A stretch of DNA of 64,000 bases from Telmatactis stephensoni. Its lineage: Eukaryota; Cnidaria; Anthozoa; Actiniaria; Isophelliidae. The DNA lies in NCBI GenBank assembly GCA_029948255.1, contig JALIZF010001872.1, forward strand, positions 1-64,000. The letters run 5' to 3'. The position numbers were made by a program, and so were the translations under genes. Every line of letters begins with the position of its first letter. Positions within the stretch are counted from its first letter, which is position 1. Positions 58,200-64,000 of this stretch are shown here, one piece after another. The notes below the pieces were generated by a model. That model was not told the DNA's origin and made no database searches. It saw only the letters and a list, made by a program, of their open reading frames with translations.

Positions 58200-58533
58200 C
58201 TCTTATGTTTACATCAGTAGTGAAAAGACAAGCACTGCTAACCTAAAATTGAGTAGCCCTATTATTACAATAGAACTAGAACAGTCGTGCACAAAAAAAT
58301 GTATGGAATGTTTATTCTCAGTGTAGTAAACGACACAATATAGACGAACCCTTGGAATGACAGCAAAACCACAGATTGATCACTCTACCAGTGTTGAATG
58401 TTCGCCAGTTAGGCCCTGTTTATATGGAAAAAAGTTATCTCAGTCACCCGAGACAGCCTAGGGAAGTGAAAAGAATGACCCGAGAGCTCGGGATCCACAC
58501 AATTGTAAATCTATAGGTACATTTCAAAAAACA

Positions 58534-58566
<33 letters not shown>

Positions 58567-58890
58567 AAACAATACATTTAGTCCGGAAGCCAATGTACAA
58601 CCATTCAGGTTATCCAATTTATTACCAGCCATAGTCATGTAAAATGTCTAGTAGTATTTCCGACCCTCAGAAGCTGAAAGCTCTTCAAAGTATTTTCACT
58701 CATCTACAGCTGAAAAGATTGTAGTAATCGATTCAGGTTAATTAGTAAAGTCAAAACGCAACTGAAATATAGGAGGATGACAAGGGAGAAAAATAAACTA
58801 GCCATAAAGAATTCTTTTCCGCCATGAAACTGAAATAAAATGGAACACAACTATATTTATAAAAATTAATGACATCTTTTTTTAATGATT
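58200..58890. other. No gene; (AAC)n tract at 58526-58566
   Basis: A short CAA/AAC microsatellite and a possible half MITE (GGCCCTGTTTATATGG near 58411). No exon was recognised. Confidence 0.5.
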
Positions 58891-58894
58891 TTCA

Positions 58895-59580
58895 GTGAAA
58901 ACTGTTATTGGATGCTTTAACTTTATTAATGTATGCCAAGACTTAAATCTTTTTATCATCTGTAAATTGGAAAATACATGTACTCATCTAGCTCTTTCAA
59001 AACCACGGAAACACTTAATTGTCCATGCCTTTACCACTTCTAAACTTGATCACTCTAATTCCCTTCTGTTTGGTCTTCCTAAAAATCTACTTGACAAGCT
59101 CCAAGCCGTTTGGAAGCATGATCGCACCACACCCATCCTCGTTGATTTACACTAGCTTCCCATTACTGATAGAATCAAATTTAACATCAGCTTCCTGACT
59201 TTCAAAGCTTGGAATGGACTTACACCTTCATACATTGATGGCTTGATGTCGAGATACATGTATCATGATCAGACCATATCAACCTCCTCGAAATCTTCGT
59301 TCTTCATCTGAGTTACTACTTGCTTCAAAACCCTACCGTCTAAAATCATATGGTCATCGTTGTTTCTCCATCGCTGCACCAGAACTTTGGAATTCACTAT
59401 CATCATCAATAAGATCTATTTCTAGTCTTTCATCTTTTAAATCTGGTCTTACTTATTTAAATTCGCTTTCCAAATGTAAACTTCCTATTATTTCAAATGT
59501 CAAATCCTCTAGTTCCTTTGTTATCAGCGCTTAGAACAGACCTGATTAAGCGTTATGCAAGATTATTATTATGATTATTA
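58895..59580 (+). pseudogene. 3' fragment of a CR1/L2/jockey-like LINE (reverse-transcriptase C-terminal end)
   Basis: Conceptual translation shows the region downstream of the reverse-transcriptase core typical of anthozoan non-LTR elements: HLALSKPRKHLIVHAFTTSK, then LDKLQAVWKHDRTTPIL, then LPITDRIKF..LTFKAWNGL, then RSSSELLLASK and FSIAAPELWNSL. The reading is broken by an in-frame TAG at 59153 (where a Trp is usual) and by a frameshift near 59265. The 5' part of the element is absent, as in most 5'-truncated LINE insertions. A GCGCTTAGAAC..(ATT)n tail follows at 59527-59580. It is inactive. Confidence 0.85.
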
Positions 59581-59650
59581 CTTTTATCAAGTTTAGAAAA
59601 ATACTAAAATGACTAATAAATAAAGCAGAAAGGTCTTTTAAGTATGAGTA

Positions 59651-59982
59651 TTACATCTTCCTCAAGGAAACAGCAATGATTAGAGCTGTAACCAAACCAG
59701 ACAGGCAGCTGGTTGTCAATCTTGTCCCCACGTTACAGAGATCACTGAAACAACAATTGAAATTGCAAGATCTTCCACCCTTGCATACAACGACTTGGCT
59801 TTTACTGCATGAACAAGCACATCCTTTCACGTACATTTCACTTTTCTTTCCGTTTGTTTCAACAGTGGCAGATAGTTTAAAGCATTGGTTATTTGCGAAG
59901 ACGCAGAAAACCTTCTTGCTGTTCTTATTGCAATCGGACCATGACTTCGACGACGAACATTGATAGCATTCTATTCCTTCAC
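59651..59982 (-). CDS. Ly6/uPAR (LU, three-finger) domain protein, terminal exon
   Basis: Minus-strand exon of 109 codons plus stop; TAA is 59653-59651 and the acceptor is ACCCAG just right of 59982, entered in phase 1. The reading starts EGIECYQCSSS, the classic LU opening with CxxC. Thirteen cysteines lie in the domain, and it closes with NFNCCFSDLCN, the family hallmark CC..D.CN. A hydrophobic tail follows (SGLVTALIIAVSL), which suggests a GPI-anchor signal or a C-terminal membrane segment. The upstream coding part, a signal peptide, must lie on another exon; see 61707-61762. LU proteins are secreted or surface proteins built on a three-finger disulphide scaffold (established). The specific partner is unknown. 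It sits tail to tail with the LINE fragment. Confidence 0.85.
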
Positions 59983-60231
59983 CTGGGTCTATGTGGGCGG
60001 AAAATAATAATAAATTTATTATTATTAATAATTAGTAATTATTAAGTATTGGTAGTTGTGCCTTCAATAATCAAAGCAAAAAATAAATAAACAGTTTCAG
60101 TACTGACTCGTCTGATAAATAAGAAGATGAAACGGAACTTTAAACAACAAGATTATAGTGATGAAAAGCTAAAAGCGGCACTGACAAAATGGCCTTCCTT
60201 TCGTTTTTCGAATCAACACTTCCGTCAAGTT

Positions 60232-60600
60232 AACAAATTGAAGATGGTTTTGAGTTCTGTCCTCTTATTGACACACTCTTGACGTCATAAATTGTTCAAA
60301 ACTCAAGTGGCCAGGAATCACGAGCGCAGCGAATGATTTCACTGCAAAGTTTTGAACATTTTATGGTGTCAAGAGTGTGTCAATAAGAGGACAGACAACT
60401 CAAAACCTTCTTCAATTCGTTTTTTACAACAATAGCATTTGAAATAAAAGTTTAAAAATCCTTGTGAAACGGGCCAATAGAACGAGCGCGCGCGCCGAAA
60501 CGCGTCAGCAGTGTGTCTGTCTTCTTATTGACACACTCTAATCAACCAATCAGATCGCGAGATTAGTATCAAGTGTTGTAAAAAGAAAGATATTAAACCC
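60232..60600. mobile_element. Foldback MITE, AACAAATTGAAGAT family, copy 2
   Basis: AACAAATTGAAGATGGTTTTGAG and GACACACTCTTGACG on the left arm pair with GTCAAGAGTGTGTC and TCAAAACCTTCTTCAATTCGTT on the right arm (to 60422). The loop contains ACGAGCGCAGCGAATG. A right-hand extension with TTATTGACACACTC, ACCAATCAGATCGCGAGATT and TGTTGTAAAAA mirrors the copy at 42583-42930. Confidence 0.85.
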
Positions 60601-60604
60601 ATGT

Positions 60605-61600
60605 AAAAGAAACTGCGATTTCCAGGCTAAAATGGTTCTAATGTATTCAATTCTTAGTGAAAAATGAGGCTGAATAGGTTCAGAAACAACTAGGTTCGTG
60701 CATGCCCGTGTACGCGTTGTTTTCATGAATAATTAGCTATAGTGAATATTGACTCGCTTGGCAGGCCTGATAATCATATTAATATTAATAATAAGTTCTT
60801 AAAAACGCATAAAACTGACGTCTTTATGCTTTTTACAAAAGAAAAAAGTGGAAAAAAAAAAAAAAAAAAACCCCTCAGTGAATTAATTAGTTAATAAACG
60901 CATAGTTCGTTTAGCTATGACTTCGTGAAAACAAGATTTCAACATTGACTTTAGCGTTCCTCAACTCCAGCATCAAAAATTAATATCATTATTATGTACT
61001 CAATAGCACTAGTGCATGGATTTAGTTTTTCAGTTTTCGCTTGTTTCCAAATAAAATACATAAAGTATATGTACACTTGGGTCTGCCGCACCTGTGTTTC
61101 TGAATTTTATTAAGAGGAGATTTTAATAATGGCGAAAAGCGCCAAAAACTAGACCTTCGTGCGAGTTTTAATCCAAATTTTCGTTCTGGATTAACAGTAC
61201 TTAAATCCTTTTTCTACCGGTTAAAAACAGATGCACCAAGATAAAATACCAGTTTAAAACGGATTTTTGAATTGTACAAAGACTTTTTCTTGAATTTGTG
61301 TTGGGATTAAACTTTTTTCAAGCTGAATATAAAGAAAACATATAGCAAATGAGCGAATGAAAACCTAAACCTCATTTTCGATCCAAATTTTTGCTTTGGA
61401 TTAGGCACTTTGATTCACTTGAACTCAAGAGTTTTTGTCGATCGTTCACTGCTCGAACTTGATAAATAATCCTCTCTTAAAAAGTAGTTTTTCAAATGAG
61501 GAACTGTTTCATTTTTTTTAATGTCAAGTGCTTAGGCGCCTTATTTCAGCTTGGAAGTTCTTAGTCCACATTTTCTTGTATGCTGGATCTTTACTATATA
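60605..61600. other. No exon recognised; probable intron of the LU-domain gene
   Basis: AT-rich with an A-run at 60848-60870. Two loosely similar phrases (TTTAATCCAAATTTTCG near 61168 and TTCGATCCAAATTTTTG near 61377) suggest a decayed duplication. If the signal-peptide exon is real, this stretch is intronic. Confidence 0.4.
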
Positions 61601-61706
61601 ATCGGGATTGCTTTCCAATTGTATTAGTAACAGTTGCCATAGATTTAAGCTGGAACTATTGTGGCAAACCAAGAAAATGAAAAAAGAAAAGAAACGCAAC
61701 GTATAC

Positions 61707-61762
61707 TTATCAATGGCTCCTACAAAGCACAAGATAAATACGATGGTAGCTTTCAACATCAT
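61707..61762 (-). CDS. Candidate signal-peptide exon for the LU-domain gene
   Basis: On the minus strand, ATG at 61762-61760 begins MMLKATIVFILCFVGAID, a textbook signal peptide (Lys, hydrophobic core, small residues GA before a cleavage site). The reading runs into AA|GTATAC, a possible donor. It lies 1.7 kb upstream of the LU exon on the same strand. The phase does not fit directly: this exon ends with two spare bases while the LU exon needs one. An additional small exon, or a different donor, would be required. Support is therefore moderate to low. Confidence 0.35.
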
Positions 61763-62325
61763 CTTGTTGTTCAATGCAACGCAGCACGACCTTATAAATG
61801 TATGGCATGGAATGCAGAGGACAATTGTATGGTGTATTAATTTATTACTACGAGATGATAAGTGAGTGGCTGAAATCCACAAATGAAACGAAAAGGGTCA
61901 AGCGCTTTCTAATGTGGTAGGGTTTTTGCCAGATCGTTTCACTTTTGCCTGGGGGGAGAGGTACAGGGGATGTGCACCCCCCACCTCCTGAGGCGTTTTT
62001 AGACCCTTTTCTTCTCGATACAATATTCTCTAGATTTTTGGGCGATTTCTCATATAACGCTTCTAAAGGATAATGTGCGGGAATTCAAATTTATTTTCTG
62101 CATGCATGTGACTCAAAACCTAATTAAGAAAAAAGGTGGAAGTTGAAAACATTTGTGCAATGATAGATACCTTTTTTAACACCTAGGACAATTATTCACA
62201 GGTCTTTATCATTGCAAGCTCACCGTTCGTCTCCTTTCGATGCAAAGTCATGTCAAGATGGCGCAGAGAACTTTGAAGGGGACTATTGCAGTACGTTATT
62301 AATGTCTTCGCGATGTGCTAGGCGC

Positions 62326-62570
62326 TTAAAGCCCGCCAGACAAGTTGAGAAACTTCGTGAGGAAACTGCCACGCGAGGCACTTTTCTCAACATGTGCTCT
62401 TTTATCTGCCTCGCGAGGCGATACGCCGATTTTATGTTTTGTTTGATATTTTTGGCCTCGCGTGGCCGAAGATGCATGCAATGTCTGCGGCAAAAAATCG
62501 TCTGAGCTAAGTGCCTCGCGTAGTTTGCAGTTTCCTCACAAAGTTTCTCAACGTGTGCGGCGGGCTTAAG
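62326..62570. mobile_element. Foldback MITE, TTAAGCCCGCC family
   Basis: TAAAGCCCGCC, GTTGAGAAACTT and GAGGAAACTGCC, then CGCGAGGCACTT, pair with AAGTGCCTCGCG, GCAGTTTCCTCA and AAGTTTCTCAAC, then GCGGGCTTA. Inner CCTCGCGAGGCGA/TGGCCTCGCGTGGCC units add more pairing. The open frames on both strands result from the palindrome. Confidence 0.85.
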
Positions 62571-62899
62571 GTTATTTTTAGTAACAGGAAGCTGACACCA
62601 TCGTGCGCGCAAATAATGAAATTTGATTGCCGAAAGAGAAACGGTTTGTATTCGCGCGAGCGTAAAAATCCGTGTTTCCCTCTTTTAGTATTGTGGTCTC
62701 TTGATGTTGCTCATGCTTATGTCACTAGTAAAATCAAAAGACTTTAATGGGCAGTAATCGTTACTGAGTCTGTATGTTTCGGTTTTACTGTTTCCATGCC
62801 CCCTTTACGACCCCTCCCCCTCCTTCTGCTTATATCACTAGTAAAAAGACAAGCACTGCGGCAATGAGCAGCTGTAAGTACATCATTGATGCTCATGTC

Positions 62900-63020
62900 A
62901 CTAGAGGCTCTCAATGGGGGTCATATAGCTTTGACGGTTGACGCTTAAAATGTTGCCTTTTTCACGGTTGGCGGTAAGAAATTCGGTGTTTTGACGGTTG
63001 ACGGTAAATTTTACTCTTTG
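62900..63020. repeat. GACGGTTGACGGT repeat block
   Basis: TTGACGGTTGACG-type units occur four times within about 100 bp. It is the reverse-orientation counterpart of the ACCGTCAA tail of the SINE at 43560-43620, preceded here by CTCTCAATGGGGGTC as there by GTCTCAATGGGGTT. Confidence 0.65.
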
Positions 63021-63236
63021 ACGGTTAAAATGTGCCAATTAAATATTACTGACCAATATAGTTAATTATAACCATCAATTTTTATAAAATTACATCGCTA
63101 GTTGTTACTGTTGCAACTTGCTGTCTAAGTTGCCCGTTTCTTGTATTGCGGTTTAATATTTGACTTGAAAATAGAACGAATATGCTGTATTATAGGCGAA
63201 ATTCAATACGGTGAAGGATTAGTTCCAGGCCCGTCG

Positions 63237-63485
63237 CTTGGGGTGGTTCGAAGGTTCGAACGAACCCCCGCTCCCTTCTTACAGAAAATAGCCACTTAGC
63301 TTAGGCTACTAGTACTTTCTCTTAAGAAACTACAGTCACATTGTTGCATTTCTCTCTAAATGAACCTTTGGTAGGCTGGTTTTATCAAAACTCCGACCTT
63401 TAGCTATTTATCAGTTTTAACAACTGAAGTATTTTTCACCATTTTTTATTCTTTCATAATCATTTTCTGTTTCTCTCTTTTCTCT

Positions 63486-63557
<72 letters not shown>

Positions 63558-64000
63558 TTTTGATTAATTAAGAACTTATTTAGAGTTTGAGACAGAAAAA
63601 AAATATTGGCCCCTAGCCAATGAGCTTCGAACCCGACTCTTATACCTGCTCACTTGCTTCACAGTTCAAGGGTTTTCCAACTGCGCCACGGGATCGTGTA
63701 ATTTGCAAAACATTAGATAGCCATTTCACACGATACAATAGATTATTTTGCCCTCCACATCCCTTAGTAGACCAGTTAGCCTAGTGGTAAGGTTCAGTCA
63801 TTTATGGCCTAGGATCCGACTGTTTCCTCCCTCTTTGACTGCGAAGCTCGCTGCGTTCTACCGGATAGCGCGGAAGGGGCCGAAATCTCCATCCTATACG
63901 TAACATGCGATATGATTCAGCGATTTGCCTGGATGCATGGTCCAAATTTTTGGGTTTTACATAACATAAGCATACTAATTTCTTTGGGTAGCGGGTTCGA
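63237..64000. repeat. Third copy of the tRNA-like composite repeat, cut by the window edge
   Basis: It starts with CTTGGGGTGGTTCGAAGG and follows the same order as 20404-21138: the minus-strand tRNA-like segment (63605-63697), TTAGCCTAGTGGTAAGG at about 63776, GCGAAGCTCGCTGCGTTC and GGGTTCGA at the very end. A (TC)n tract of about 64 bp (63490-63553) replaces the A/G-rich tract region. It is more diverged than the tandem pair. Confidence 0.9.

Noticed and set aside
61541..61882. A 113-codon frame as a gene in its own right
   Set aside because: Only the part from the internal ATG at 61762 looks biological (a signal peptide); the rest is intronic-looking sequence past a possible donor.
62212..62612. 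Frames of 97 and 109 codons on opposite strands
   Set aside because: They mirror each other because the underlying sequence is a foldback MITE.

Overview
This is eukaryotic nuclear DNA from an animal, most likely an anthozoan cnidarian such as a stony coral or sea anemone (inference). The reasons are a canonical multi-exon animal gene with GT/AG introns, an intronless class A GPCR of the peptide-receptor type, tRNA-headed SINEs, a decayed LINE, and very many foldback (MITE-like) elements of the kind common in anthozoan genomes. There are no bacterial operons, Shine-Dalgarno sites or CRISPR arrays. Most of the window is AT-rich, non-coding and repeat-dense, and most long open frames in it come from microsatellites or tandem repeats.

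Four protein-coding loci can be supported. (1) A short three-exon gene on the minus strand at 17923-18534 encodes about 90 aa of unknown function. (2) An intronless rhodopsin-family GPCR on the plus strand, 40303-41418, has 371 aa. (3) A complete 13-exon TBC1D22-type Rab GTPase-activating protein gene lies on the plus strand, 46711-55455. It joins to 542 aa with every splice phase consistent. (4) The main exon of a Ly6/uPAR-type (LU, three-finger) cell-surface protein lies on the minus strand at 59651-59982. A possible signal-peptide exon for it sits at 61707-61762.

Layout. 0-5 kb: a 54-bp satellite that flips orientation, then foldback elements. 5-13 kb: imperfect tandem arrays (units of about 155, 100, 345 and 261 bp) and two MITEs. 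15.6-18.5 kb: the small minus-strand gene, followed downstream by four related exon-like cassettes with splice-like borders. 19-22 kb: G-run foldbacks and a recent 0.8-kb tandem duplication of a tRNA-like composite repeat, with a third copy at the right edge of the window. 23-40 kb: no convincing gene, only microsatellites and foldbacks. 40.3-41.4 kb: the GPCR. 41.7-46.5 kb: MITEs and a SINE. 46.7-55.5 kb: TBC1D22, whose introns hold three SINEs, one MITE and long microsatellites. 55.7-64 kb: MITEs, a LINE 3' fragment, the LU-domain gene and the third composite repeat.

The genes have unrelated roles (membrane-traffic GAP, receptor signalling, a surface three-finger protein, an unknown) and show no sign of working as a cluster. 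The unusual content lies in the repeats. Several MITE families are present as two diverged copies inside this one window, which allows direct comparison.
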